Part shown: one piece after another, positions 34,701-46,002 of the stretch
Position numbering within the stretch: the first letter of the stretch is position 1
Layout of the letters: each line of letters starts with the position of its first letter
Source of the DNA: Cavenderia fasciculata
Taxonomy: Eukaryota > Evosea > Eumycetozoa > Acytosteliales > Cavenderiaceae
Assembly (NCBI RefSeq): GCF_000203815.1
Contig: NW_004457723.1
Span: 1,550,001-1,614,000 of the forward strand
Length of the DNA: 64,000 bases
Direction: 5' to 3'
Position numbers and translations under genes: made by a program
The notes under the pieces: generated by a model
Databases searched by the model: none
The model's input: only the letters and a program-made list of their open reading frames with translations
Told to the model about the DNA's origin: nothing

Positions 34701-37700
34701 AACCCTCCGATTTGATAGTTTGGACGAACATGAACTGTGATGAACTGTGATGCAATCTCTTGTCGTTTTGAACGAATAAAGAAACTCTTTCCAGTGCCAC
34801 TCGGTCCAGATACAAGCTGAAGGCTGTGTACTCCTCTTCGATTATCAACCCATTCATCTTTGAATGGTTGCCAATTCTTTTCAAACGATGTTGAATTCAG
34901 TTCAATAAACGAGAATAGGTCGAGCAATGTGGCATCTTTGGTAGCAGTGATGATATAAATTCGAGTCAAATTCTTGAAGTCACCAGAACTGTACTTGTCA
35001 GAGAGCCAGTTGAGCAATGATATCTTGTCTGATGGGATACCAACGAGGAATATACATGAACCTCTGTACTGTTCAACAATCTTTTTAAAGATTTCAAAGT
35101 CTTTTGAGAGAGATGATCCATAGAACAATTGTGATGGATGTGGTAGAACAAACCCATTCAATTGCATGAGACAGTTGTACAAGTTGTTTTTGTCTTGTAA
35201 TGGAACCAGAATTGGTCCTCTCTCTGAAATGTCTTCCTCCCATGATATTTCTTTCTCTTTCGACTTTTTATCCAAATAATCGATCAACTTGGTAAAGAAT
35301 TCGTTTGTAAGTGGAAGCTTGTTGATATCTTCAAATAGATTCAATTCGATCAATGCACTAAAGATCCCTTCTTGTGTTGTTAATGAATATGGATAGCAGT
35401 ACTTGATAAATGGCAAGAGAGCGCATGCAAGTTGGTTTACTCGTTCAGTGAAAAACTCTTGTTTGACAGTGTCACTTGCATTGTCTACAATCTTGAATCC
35501 CTTCAAGAAGTAGTTATAGTTGAATATCAACGATGATATTCCTTGTATCTTGAGTAACCACAATCGACTGGGAAGAGTATTGATTTCATCCAACCAATCA
35601 TCAAGGTCCTTCTGCAACTCTGATGCTTTTGCTTGAAGGCTAGCCAAGCAATGCGAATCGACTTTGATACTAATCATCCCATCAAGATATTTTTGATGAT
35701 ATAAACGATCGAGGTTGGTGTGCAACTCGTGAATGGAACGGAGTTGGATGACAATATTTTCAAAGTGATCTGCATGTTGCATTTGTTCTCCTTTTGAGAA
35801 AAACTTGAGACCTTGAACAAAATCATTGACTGCCTCTTGAGTGTGTTCCTTTTTCATTGCTGCATTGTCGATACCAGTGGCAATCAACCATCCAGAAGAA
35901 CCACCGACAGATTTGGAGGTGGTTGATCTAAATTCCGAGCCTTCAAGAATAAGATTGACCGATGCTTTGATTGATCCAGAATCATATCCACCAGCTGATG
36001 CATACAATCCAATGATTTGTGGTAAATTGGTTCCAAATGATTTTAAATGTAACAGTGATTTGGCAAAGTTGGATCCTTCTGTCAACGATTTGACCTTTGA
36101 ACAAATATCAGTGATACTTTTAAGTGTCACTGGTTTGGAGAGATACAATTCTACAAAACTCTCTATCATCTGAAGTGTGTGGACCGATGCATTCATCAAT
36201 GCAGAGTTATAAGTGTCTGAAAGGTGATTGGTTGTGAGAATCTGATTCTTTGTTGAAAAGTTGTTCTGAACCTCTTTGATATCTTTTCCAAATTGTGAAA
36301 AGAATTGTAAAATCGATGGATTGATGTATTCAAAGATTACCAATTCGTTGTATTCCAATCCTGCTAATAATGGCTTCAAAGATTCCAAATTACTCTTGCT
36401 TTGACCCAATGTCATCTTTTCTTGATCAATATCTTTCAAAAATTCGTGAACATTGGCTATGTCTTTATCCTTGTTGGTGATAACCAGATAATTGTTTGTT
36501 TCGAAAAAATTATTTAAATATTTAATATTATCTCGATAACCAAACAATGACTTGGCTCGTTGAATAAAATCTTTCAATTGACTTTCTAATTCTAAATTGA
36601 ATGGCTTGTGAGGCTCAAAGAATAAATACCTATTTTTGAAAAAATAAATAAATTAATATTTTATAATAATATTAATATTTTATATTAATGTTTTTTTTTT
36701 TTTAATTATTTTTAATACATACATTGATTTTAATTCTTTTTGTAAATTGATAGTACTTTCTTCCACGACCAACGATTTGAATATATTATTCAAAGGAATT
36801 TCACTCTTGGTGTCCAACAATTGCTTCATAAATGTTGAAACTTCTTTTACAATGTCATCCATTGATCTTCCATCGTACGACATTGCATTATCATAGTAAT
36901 AAAAGATAATGTTAAAAAGATGATGTTGATCGGTATCGTTACTACTATTGGCACTGCTGCTGCTGGCAAAGTGACAAAGGAATTTAATGGTAGCATCAGT
37001 TTCTACTCTATACTTTGTGCCTTTGGTTTTAGTTGTAATTAACTCCTTTGTTGTTGCGATGATTTGGTCGAGTGGTTCATGGTTTGATTCATAGTCTCTT
37101 TTAACTTGAATAGGAATATGAAGTTGATCGAGATAATCAACCAATCGGAAAAGACCATTCAACTCGTAGACATGCTTGTAATATCGTTCACTTATGACCT
37201 CTGATGGTTCAATCTTTTTGTTGACAACTTCCAAAATAGTTTTAATGATAGTATATTGTTGACTAAAAGAGTCTTTCCATCTTAACTTCATCTTGTTGGC
37301 AATATCATCTATAGTTTGTATAAACTAAAAAAAATAAAATAAAAAATTAATATTAATATTATTTTTTAACAATATTCCTAAACTAAATACTAATTATTTA
37401 TAATTATTAATTATTAATTAAATACCTTTGTTTTTTGGGTATTATAACCCTCGACCTGTTCATTCCAATGGTGATCAGTGTTAATCAACATTAATCCAGT
37501 GTGCCATTGGGCGACTATTATTTTGTGTTGTAAATTTAGTTTTTCAAGTTGATAAGTTGCCAATAGAATATAAATGAGTGTTGGAGGTACTGTTTGTTGT
37601 AGATCTGAGAATATCTTTGAAATGTTAACATTCTCTAAACTTTTCTCGTTGGTGATCGTTTCACATATAGTTTTGAAAGTTGTAAACTGAGAGGACGATA

Positions 37701-38871
37701 GTTTGGTGTCAGGAGGGCCTCGATGAAAAGATTCCTCAACCATTGAAATCTTTTTGATTAACTCTGATGATGTAGTGATTGTCTTTGGAACGGGGATGAG
37801 ACACTGAGATCGCTTCAAAGATAAATCGGCCAATTCCTCGACTCTCATACGCTCGATGATCTTGTTTTGGAGAGTGGAAAAGGTGGTGTTGTCATGATGA
37901 GAAGGCGAGAATAACTCTTTTCGATCTTGTGGTGGGGGAGGTGATGTTTGATCATCAATCGATTGGGCCAAATTGTTTTCCAGACTCTCTAGAAACATTG
38001 AACAGTTGGGATTTAATATGAGAGGAATAAGTAGTCTCAAACCTTCATCTTGTTCTTTTCCTCCTTTGCCTGTTGTTGCCACTGGCAAAACTTTATCTGA
38101 AACCAACTTTAACAATCTGTTTTGTATTGTCGTGCTTTTGTCTGTACTCTCTTTGATGAAACGTTCTGGGTCTAGACGGAACAGTTGGAAAAGGCAGTTT
38201 TGAATTCCTCCAATTGTTGCTGTATCTTTGAAATCTTTTTCATTGTTGAGGAGTTGGCAATAAATATGGAATCTGTAAACAAGTGATTTGACTTGTTTTG
38301 GAACGATGGCAATTTGATCATGTAGTACCTGTATGTAGAGGTGTGGTTGTATCTCCTGTAAGATTTTGTTAAATAAATCGACATGTGGTTTATAATCACT
38401 TTTTATATCCTAATAAATAAATAAATAAATTAATAAAATATTGATTAATAATTTTGTTCAAAATAATCATGAAACTGAAAACATACATCTTCAAAAATTT
38501 TAAATTGTTTGATAAATGATTGTATCAAAATTTTTGTGTAGGCTAGAGTGATTCCAGAAATCTCTCTCTTTAGGTAATATAATACTGAGAAAAGAATGTT
38601 ATTCTCTTCGGCAAAATGCAAAGTGAAACTAAAGATTTCTGGGTCAATCTTTAGAAATGGAATACCCAAGCAGAGAATGATATGAGGGTCTTGCCAAGGC
38701 AAATCAATTGATCTTTTGATGAAATCTTTCAAGATTGGAAGAAATTCGTTTCCATTTTGCCATGGTCTAAAATTGCGCGTCATACGTAGATAAAAATGAT
38801 GAAATATCGATTGTCTGTTATTAATTCCATTTTGACCACAATGACTATATAATTAATAAATAATTAATCAA

Positions 38872-38910
<39 letters not shown>

Positions 38911-40269
38911 ATTATTTGATTTTAAATTATTTTCACAATTGATAACTACATACTTGTCAATTTTCATAAGTACAAAAAAGGAAAGCATTTCACCAAGCTC
39001 TTTTACGATTTTATCCAAAATGTATGGCTTGTTCACTTGATCTAACAAATTGTCATTGGATGCATTTATGAGGTAGAGAAATTTATCATTGTCTGGTAGA
39101 TTAGCATTTAGAGGGTCGAGTAATGACATGACCAACTGTGACAATGGTTTGCTCTCCACTTGTTGTCCTTGTGGTGGTGAGGCTAGTTTCTCGGGTGTTG
39201 GTCCGATTGGAACATATTGGATTTTATTTGAAATCTTTGCTCCCAACTCTGAAATCTTGAATAAATCGAGGTCTCTCTTGCTCATTTCCTTGAATTGAAC
39301 AACAATGTGATATTCTATTTGATTATAGGAGTCTGTGAAATCTTGAATATTCTTTCCACTCTCTAAATCAAAAAACCCGGGTAGACTGCTCACTCTGAAT
39401 GTTATGTCAGCTTCATTGGCCATTAGGATTTGAGAGATTTGAGAGAATCCCACGACGATTCTCTTTCCTTCTGTCTGCCACTCCAACTCTCTCTTGCCAA
39501 AGTCGATCAAACATTTTTGATCGCCCTCACCTCGGAATCTGTTGATTTGAATTGTGTTGACCGGTAGATCCAAGTTGTTGGTTGATGGTATTGGTCTTGA
39601 CCCTCCCAATATTTTTTGAATGTTGAGTGAATCGACTGAGGCGACTTTATAGTCTTTAAAGGAGTGAAAAAGGTTCATTGGTTCGAGGACAGACTTGAGA
39701 TTCTGTTCTTGAGAAACCTTTTCGTTGAGCTTGTGGGTATAGTAACATCCACCGTTTGCTTTAACCAAAAACGTAACAAACACCGGAATGGCAGGGACTC
39801 CAATCACAGTATATGATTTCTTTGACAAGGGTATTTGATAAGTGACGACGGTGGTTGGATCAAACTTGATTTTTTCTGTCGAGATCTGTTTTCCGATGGA
39901 CATTTGAAAGGTCGGAACACCATCCTTGACATCGTCGACAATAATCTTGCCCAATGATACCAAAACAATGCAATTTTCTACATCGGTGGCATTCTCCAAA
40001 TAAATGTCAAACGGCATTTTGTCATCGACTTGATTATCTTGTTGAATTGATTTCTCTTGTTTTTCTTCTTCTTTTTTATTATTATTATTATTATTATCTT
40101 CTTGTTGTTGCTGCTGCTGCTGCTGCTGCAAAGCTGATGAATCTGTGGAAGCATTTGAATGTGATGATGGTGATGATGATGATGAAGTGTCGGTGGTTTG
40201 TATATCTGCATGATCAGTCTCTTTTGCTGACCCTTTGTTATTATCAGCTGTCACTGATGAAGAAATCAT
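22790..40269 (-). CDS. Giant RNF213/mysterin-like AAA+ protein with C-terminal USP-like domain (copy 1, one frameshift)
   Basis: The model is complement(join(22790..23878, 23948..24137, 24206..36629, 36723..37324, 37426..38409, 38487..38844, 38954..40269)). All phases fit except one extra base in exon 5 near 26222; without it the product is about 5,653 aa. Residues 1-1086 (exons 1-4) have no recognised domain apart from Ser/Gln/Asn tracts near the start. P-loops are GPSGTGKS (about 1695), GDTGVGKT (about 2085) and GPPGSSKT (about 2610), with Walker B FIDEFN and FFDEAG after the last two. QCTPHTT and a WLNRFEKYHL block (about 3026) match the RNF213 AAA core. RNF213 is an animal ATPase/E3 ubiquitin ligase, but I see no RING here. 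Residues about 5181-5360 instead resemble a USP: C5181/C5184 and C5229/C5232 as fingers, then NCVLLIYEKV. Helical repeats end the protein. Confidence 0.8.
26222..26222 (-). other. One-base frameshift in copy 1 relative to copy 2
   Basis: On the minus strand copy 1 reads gttctcagaaggtgg where copy 2 (plus, about 63180-63194) reads gttctagaaggtgg. The extra C shifts exon 5 into a frame that stops at 26165, while the other frame carries the homologous protein on to 24206. The base could be G26222 or G26224 on the plus strand. It may be a real inactivating mutation, a sequencing or assembly error, or recoding. Confidence 0.85.
38870..38912. repeat. AAAT tetranucleotide microsatellite in intron 1 of copy 1
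   Basis: A run of about ten aaat units lies within the first intron of the copy 1 giant gene. It is absent from the corresponding intron of copy 2. Confidence 0.85.
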
Positions 40270-40619
40270 TTGCTTGAATATCTCTGATATAATTATATCA
40301 GATATTATTAATATATTATATTATTTATATTTTTTTTTTTTTGTTGTTGTTGTTGTTGTTGTTTGTTGTACAAGATGGTGATGAATGAATGATGGGTTTA
40401 AAAAATAAAATTAAATAAAATAAAAAAATTAAATATTACGAATGTGAATCAAATAAATATATAGATAGATATATATAATAAATGAATAGTGATGAATGAA
40501 TTAATCTACCTGTCTGTCAAGTGTTTGTTCAACCCTTTTTTTTCTAGATTCTCAAAAAATTAAGTTGAACTTTTTTTTTTTTTTTTCTAACAAAATATTG
40601 GGGGGTTAACAGCGCCTAG
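40270..40619. other. Intergenic region, 5' flank of giant copy 1
   Basis: It contains a TTG-trinucleotide run (about 40339-40369), long T-runs near 40325 and 40570 and a GATA-like TA-rich tract. It is bounded by the minus start at 40269 and the 3' end of the ankyrin gene at 40620. No ORF was seen, and there is no visible similarity to the 5' flank of copy 2. Confidence 0.45.
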
Positions 40620-42404
40620 TTAGGAGAGTGCACCGTCAGCATCAGTGGTATCCAAGACTTGTTCAGACAGATATTTTACAATGAGAGGTCTGATCGATTT
40701 CTGGTGCTCGGTGTAGCCGTGAGTGTGTTGCCCGGCAGAGGTTAACGACGCTTCAAGAATAGCTTCTGCTCTTTGACCTTTTACAAAGTCGTATCTGTCT
40801 TGCCAAAGATACCGAACCATATCAAATCGACCGTGTATGGCAGCCATCACCAGTGTCTCATCTTTTACAAATATTCCATACTCATCGTACATTGACACAT
40901 TGATCTTGGGTGTATAATGTTTGACGAGGAGTTGTAACATTTTAATATTCCCATGTCTTGATGCCCAATTTAATGATTTAATAGTTGCACTAAAAAATTA
41001 AATAATTAAATTAATTAATTAAATTAACAATTAGTAAACTATTTTTAATTATTTAAATAAATTAATTTAATATTTAATATTTAATATTTACCTTTCAGTT
41101 CTATGACTTTGTAAAAATTCAAGTACTTGCATATTATTATGTTGACATGCAAGATCGATAGAATCACCAAGTTGATCTTTGTGTCTGTTGAAATGAAGGA
41201 ATTTGATCATCTCTAAATCACCCTTTTCAGTTGCCAACTCTAGCAACCGAGGTCGCTTGTTGTAGACTGGTGTATATCTGTGTATCATTTGAAAACATGG
41301 GTGTTGGAGTCCCTTGGCAATGAGTATGTGAAATGCGTCTCTATAACCTTCAGTTCGATTGGCCAAAAGAAACTCCACTACATTGGCGTGACCGTGTCTG
41401 ACAGCTTCATCGACCGCTGAAGTAGATGCACCCTCAGTCCTATTGAAATGTAAGAATTGTATTACATGTAAATGCCCACCTCTGCTAGCCATATTCATAG
41501 CTGCTGTATTACATAAAATAACATTATCTTTTGTTTCCGATCCATCACTTTGTGATAGCTTTTTTCTTTCATGTAAATATCTAAAAATAAATAAATAATG
41601 TTAGTATGCCTATCTCTTAATGTGTATATATATACGTTTATTTACATACTGTACAATATGTAAATGACCATTCTCTGCTGCCAAATCCATTGCATTATCA
41701 TATCTAATCTTATTTGGTGGTGATTTTGATTCGATCAATTGGATTACTTTGAGATAACCTTTGATGGCAGCTGCTATGATTGGTTCAGATATAAAGCTGT
41801 GTCCTTGTTTAGAGAGATATGTAATGATCTCTAAAACCTTTTCTTCATCTTGTTGAAGACATTGAGTTAGATCAAACGACGTTCCAATATTGGTCTTGTA
41901 GGGATGTGGTGGGAGTGCACCCGATGCAATAGCAGATGGATGACAATGGTCTCTGAAATACCGAATAACATCCATATGACCTCCAATCAATGCTTGATCA
42001 ACAAACGATCCCAACCAAGCTATAGTCGATGCAGGATAGAGCATTACTATTCTTTGGAGTAACACGAGGTTACCCCCTCGCGCGGCACCTTGACATGCAA
42101 ACTGAAGCATATGACTGTTCTCTGTAATACCCATAGAACTACCCGACGAACCAGTCAAACTACCACTACCACCACCACCACCACCAGGTTTGATAACATT
42201 CCTCTCAAACTCTTCTATTCTCTTGAGTACTATATCATCAAGTTTAAAGAATGCAAGTAACTCTGCACTGTCCATGATCGTCGACCATTTGTAACATAGT
42301 CTCTCAGCATTCCTTCTTCGATTGACCCAATACACCAATGATATGATCTCTTTCTTTAATACTACATTACTAAATACTCTTGTAAATAACTCTTTCTCCA
42401 ACAT
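40620..42404 (-). CDS. Dictyostelid ankyrin-repeat protein, 537 aa
   Basis: The model is complement(join(40620..40989, 41092..41580, 41650..42404)), both introns in phase 2. The N-terminus (LFTRVFSNVVLKKEIISLV) is the head found in the other ankyrin genes of this window, here in its clearest form. A Gly/Ser linker follows near residues 75-95. Ankyrin units include AARGGNLVLLQRIV, ALIGGHMDVIRYF, AAENGHLHIVQYL, ASRGGHLHVIQFL and AVRHGHANVVEFLL, more regular than in the 745- and 860-residue paralogues. It is probably a cytosolic protein-interaction scaffold; no partner can be inferred. It lies in the spacer between the two giant genes and is the first gene upstream of copy 1. Confidence 0.85.
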
Positions 42405-42822
42405 TCTTATTCTTTTATAACTAAAGAAAAGAAGAAGAAGATATCAAAAAGAAAAATTATTTTGGTAAACAACTTTTTTTATTTTTGTATGAACATCACC
42501 ACAAGTACCCTCGAGCCTACAGATGACGACACGGTCGTTGGCAACAACCATCCCCTTTCAATTCAGTACCTACATTTGTTAGATAGTTTAGGTCTCCCAC
42601 AACAAATATAGGCACTGAATTAAAAGGGGAAAGAATCAAATCAACCTTATTATTATTATTATTATTATAAAATCGTATCGTATTCTCAAGAGATTATTAA
42701 AAGAATATTATTATTATTATTTACTAATAATTCTATTAATAACTTTTATTTAATTTATTACGGGAATGGAGAAAAATGTATATTATTGAAAAAAAAGGTT
42801 GTTTTGCTATTTATTTAATTAA
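42405..42822. other. Intergenic region containing a hairpin and an ATT run
   Basis: 5' flank of the ankyrin gene and 3' flank of the ALDH gene. It contains the inverted repeat at 42551-42630, an ATT microsatellite at about 42650-42667, and AT-rich sequence otherwise. Confidence 0.5.
42551..42630 (-). ncRNA. Candidate hairpin RNA (30-bp stem, 20-nt loop)
   Basis: Arm 42551-42580 and arm 42601-42630 are reverse complements at 27 of 30 positions. In DNA and plus-strand RNA the three exceptions are mismatches (C.A or A.C). In minus-strand RNA all three become G.U wobbles, so the minus transcript forms an uninterrupted 30-bp stem with a 20-nt loop. It could be a small-RNA precursor, a structured leader of the ankyrin gene, a structured 3' end of the ALDH mRNA, or a miniature transposon remnant. 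No transcription evidence is available. Confidence 0.5.
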
Positions 42823-44437
42823 TTAAATCTTTAAACAAACATTTTTAATTTCAGTATAGAAATCTATACTATATTCTCCACCTTCACGACCTATACCACT
42901 TTGTTTTTGACCACCAAATGGAGTTCTAAGATCTCTGATCATCCAACAATTAATCCAAACAATACCACTTTGAATTTGTTCGGCTATGCGATGTGCACGT
43001 GTAATGTCTTGTGTCCACACTGAAGAGGATAGACCGTATTGCACACTGTTGGCCAATTCAACTGCCTCTGCTTCATCTTTGAATGGGGTGATGGTGACAA
43101 CTGGGCCGAAAATCTCTTCCATAATGACACGACTATTGTTGGCGAGTCCAGTGATAATGGTTGGTTGGTAAAAGTATCCATCCTTGTATTGGTCTCCCCA
43201 AGTAACATGGCTACGTTGTCCTCCGAGTTCGATCTTTCCACCTTCTTGACGTGCCAACTCTACATAGTACTCGATCTTTGCAAGATGCTCTTTAGAGACG
43301 AGCGCACCCATATTTGTATTTGGACAAGTTGGGTCACCAACAATCCACTTTTTAGAACGTTCAACAAACTCTTTGACAAATCGGTCATAGATACTCTGTT
43401 GAACATAGATTCTAGAGTTGCACAGACAAATCTCTCCTTGATTGTTGAATGATGAACGAACTGATGTGGACAATGTCTCTTCCCAGTTGCAATCTTCAAA
43501 TATAACAGCTGGGTTCTTGCCACCCAACTCGAGTGACATCTTTTTAAGTGGTGCCATCTTTGCAATACGTTCACCTGTCACTGTGCCACCAGTAAACGAG
43601 ATTAATGGTACATCTTTGTGTTCGACCAAAGCACTACCTGCATTTGGTCCATTTCCAAATACTATATTTACAACACCTGGTGGCACACCAGCTTCATTCA
43701 ACACTTGGCCCAACAAATAAGCAGTGTAGGGTGTAATCTCGCTTGGCTTGCATACACAAGTGTTACCGACGGCAATGGCAGGTGCAATCTTCCAAGTCAA
43801 CAGATATAAAGGCAAGTTCCAAGGACTGATCAAACCACACACACCAACAGGACGTTTGTGTGTATAGTTGATGGCACGTATTGGTGTATCCTGCATATAG
43901 GCATTCTCCTTTTCATAAAGAATCAATCCACCAAAGAATCTAAAATTATCAACACATCTTGGTATATCCAATCCTCTTGCAAGTTGTTGTGGTTTACCTT
44001 GATCTCTAGATTCTGCAATTACAAATTCTTCTAATCTCTTTTCTAAACAATTTGCAATCTAAATAAATAAGAGTTAGATTTAAATCTAAAATACATCATA
44101 TATACCAAATAACTTTTTGTTACATACTCTTGTTAATACAGCCGATCTTTCTTTGACAGTAGTACGACTCCATGTTGGGAATGCCTTTTTAGCAGCTTCA
44201 ACAGCCAAATCTATATCCTTTTTATTTGAATCTGGTACTAAACTATAAACCTATTATAATCATATTAGTATACATACATTGTATACTCTAATATATATTA
44301 TATATTATACATACTTTACCAATTGAAGGATTATAATTATCCAAATACTTTAAATCGATTGGATCTCTGTACTCTCCATTGATAAAGTTTCTTATCTTTT
44401 CTATTGGTTGATTGTCATTGTTGTTAGTTGTTGTCAT
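42823..44437 (-). CDS. Aldehyde dehydrogenase, ALDH8A1 / 2-aminomuconate-semialdehyde dehydrogenase type, 493 aa
   Basis: The model is complement(join(42823..44058, 44128..44250, 44315..44437)), all phase 0. The NAD-binding and catalytic core is complete: PWNLPL, FTGGTVTGERIA, the glutamate motif LELGGKNPAVIF, the catalytic cysteine in FNNQGEICLC, EEIFGPV, and PFGGQKQSGIGREGG near the C-terminus. The pair of cysteines in GEICLC and the INCWMIRDLRTPFGG stretch are typical of ALDH8A1 and bacterial 2-hydroxymuconic semialdehyde dehydrogenases rather than ALDH1/2. Expected reaction: NAD-dependent oxidation of 2-aminomuconate semialdehyde in the kynurenine route of tryptophan breakdown. There is no mitochondrial presequence, so it is probably cytosolic. 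It shares a 217-nt divergent promoter with the GNA1-like gene. Confidence 0.93.
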
Positions 44438-44654
44438 CTTCTTTCTCTTCTCTTCTTTCTTTGTGTAGTTTGTAGTAATATAATAGTGTTGGTTGTTTGT
44501 CTAACTACAAAGAAAATTAATTAAATTAGTGTGTGAAGGTTCAGCTGAACATAAAATGAATTTCTACGCAAATTGCTTGATATTTAATTTAATTAGTTTT
44601 TTGTGTAGAGAGAGAAATTCATTTTTAATTTTACCGCAAGCCGACAAAAGAAAC
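44438..44654. promoter_or_regulatory. Divergent promoter region between ALDH and GNA1 genes
   Basis: 217 nt separate the two start codons, so both promoters overlap here. A plus-strand open frame begins at 44529 and reads into the GNA1 gene, but the ATG at 44655 is the better start. Confidence 0.5.
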
Positions 44655-45421
44655 ATGGAATCTAACGAATGCAGTAGTATTAGTAATAATAATATAATAT
44701 GTAGTAATAATAATAATAATGGATTGTTTCCATTATCGATGATGAATACAACTAGATATTATAATGATGGTGATATTCAATTCAGACCATTAGAAATTGA
44801 TGACTATGATAAAGGTAGGTTGATTTGTCCACACCACCCATCATGTGATGATTATTATTGATCATTCCCTCTCTTTAATATATATATATATAATGTATTA
44901 CAGGATACTCTGCACTATTATGTCAATTGACAGAAGCTAAATTCACCAAATCACAATACATTGAGAGATATAATCAAATGAAAAAGGAACTAGATAATTA
45001 TTATGTAGTTGTAGTAGAGGATAAATCAAAATCAAAGATTATAGGTACTGGAACATTGATGGTTGAAAAGAAGTTTATAAGAGGTTGTGCATTATGTGGT
45101 CATATTGAAGACATTGTAGTCGACTCTACATATCGTGGAAAAAATCTTGGTCTAAAGTATGATTAATAATATTATAAAAATATTATTATTATTCCAGAGT
45201 CACTAATATCTCTATATCTTTTCTTTTTCTCTTTTCTCTTCCTCTTTTCTCTTCCTCTTTTTAGAATGATTGAACAATTAAAATATATAGGTACACTAGT
45301 AGGATGTTACAAGTTGATATTAGATTGTGATGAAAACAATGTAAAGTTTTATGAAAAGTGTGGTTTTGTCAAGAAACAAGCTATGATGGCTCTCTACCTA
45401 CCTCCTCAACCAAAATTATAA
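44655..45421 (+). CDS. gna1: Glucosamine-6-phosphate N-acetyltransferase (GNAT), 189 aa
   Basis: The model is join(44655..44814, 44904..45156, 45265..45421), phases 1 and 2. After a Ser/Asn-rich N-terminus, the GNAT fold begins at QFRPLEIDDYDKGY. The acetyl-CoA site is HIEDIVVDSTYRGKNLG, where RGKNLG is the R/QxxGxG loop, and the substrate side ends with NVKFYEKCGF, both characteristic of eukaryotic GNA1. The enzyme makes N-acetylglucosamine-6-phosphate from glucosamine-6-phosphate and acetyl-CoA, the committed acetylation in UDP-GlcNAc synthesis needed for glycans, GPI anchors and spore/stalk polysaccharides. An upstream in-frame extension to 44529 is rejected because it is hydrophobic and not part of the family. 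Confidence 0.92.
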
Positions 45422-46002
45422 ACAAAACAAACTATAGTTATAAACTACACTACTCTACTTTATATCTATAAATAACAATATTTACAACGCGACTATATAT
45501 CTAATCAAAAGATCTCTATTTTTCAATCGATCCGGGGACTACGCTAAATTTAACTTGTTTATTTACTTGAAATTCTATCGCCGAAGGGAGTTCACCTATG
45601 AAACATGACAGCTGCCAAATCGATGGGTAAAAAAATCATGGTGGAACAAACATTGAGAGCCAACCCCTCTTCCCTTGAAAGAAAAAAAAAAATCCAAAAA
45701 AAACTTGATTTTTTATTTAATTTTTTTTTTGATTAATCTTGGTTTGCTGTGAAGACACCTCTCTTCCTTTTTTTATTCTCCCTCTTTAACACTTTAACAT
45801 CATCACATCATTGTTGTAATATCATACCTACCTAACACCCCTCCTCACCAAATATATATACCTTTTTTACACACACACAGTTTTAGATATCTTTAGTATC
45901 ATCACAGTAGTAGCAGTAAAAAGAACAACCCTTTGTACAAATAATAATATCATCTTTGTAATTTAAAAAATCATATATAAATAATAATATAAATATAAAA
46001 TC
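45422..46002. other. Intergenic region, 5' flank of the SDR gene
   Basis: It contains a GC-richer block (about 45525-45625), A/T homopolymers near 45690-45735, a CT/CA-rich stretch (45820-45880) and AT-rich leader up to the ATG at 46003. No ORF was recognised, and I could not fold a tRNA from the GC-richer block. Confidence 0.45.

Larger units (their letters stand above)
25405..40269 (-). repeat. Left arm of the large inverted gene duplication
   Basis: This stretch is homologous, in opposite orientation, to 49086-64000. Homology covers exons 1-5 with equivalent introns in equivalent phases. Exon 5 is the most similar; exon 1 is the most diverged. The right arm leaves the window, so the duplicated length may reach 22790 on this side. 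Confidence 0.9.

Noticed and set aside
24206-36629. RING finger of RNF213 expected in the C-terminal half
   Set aside because: I looked for a C3HC4-type Cys/His spacing after the AAA region and found only the two CxxC pairs of the USP-like fingers; scattered Cys residues elsewhere do not fit.
45525-45625. GC-richer block that might be a tRNA or small RNA gene
   Set aside because: I could not form a cloverleaf or find a TTCGA-type T-loop with matching stems; left as intergenic.
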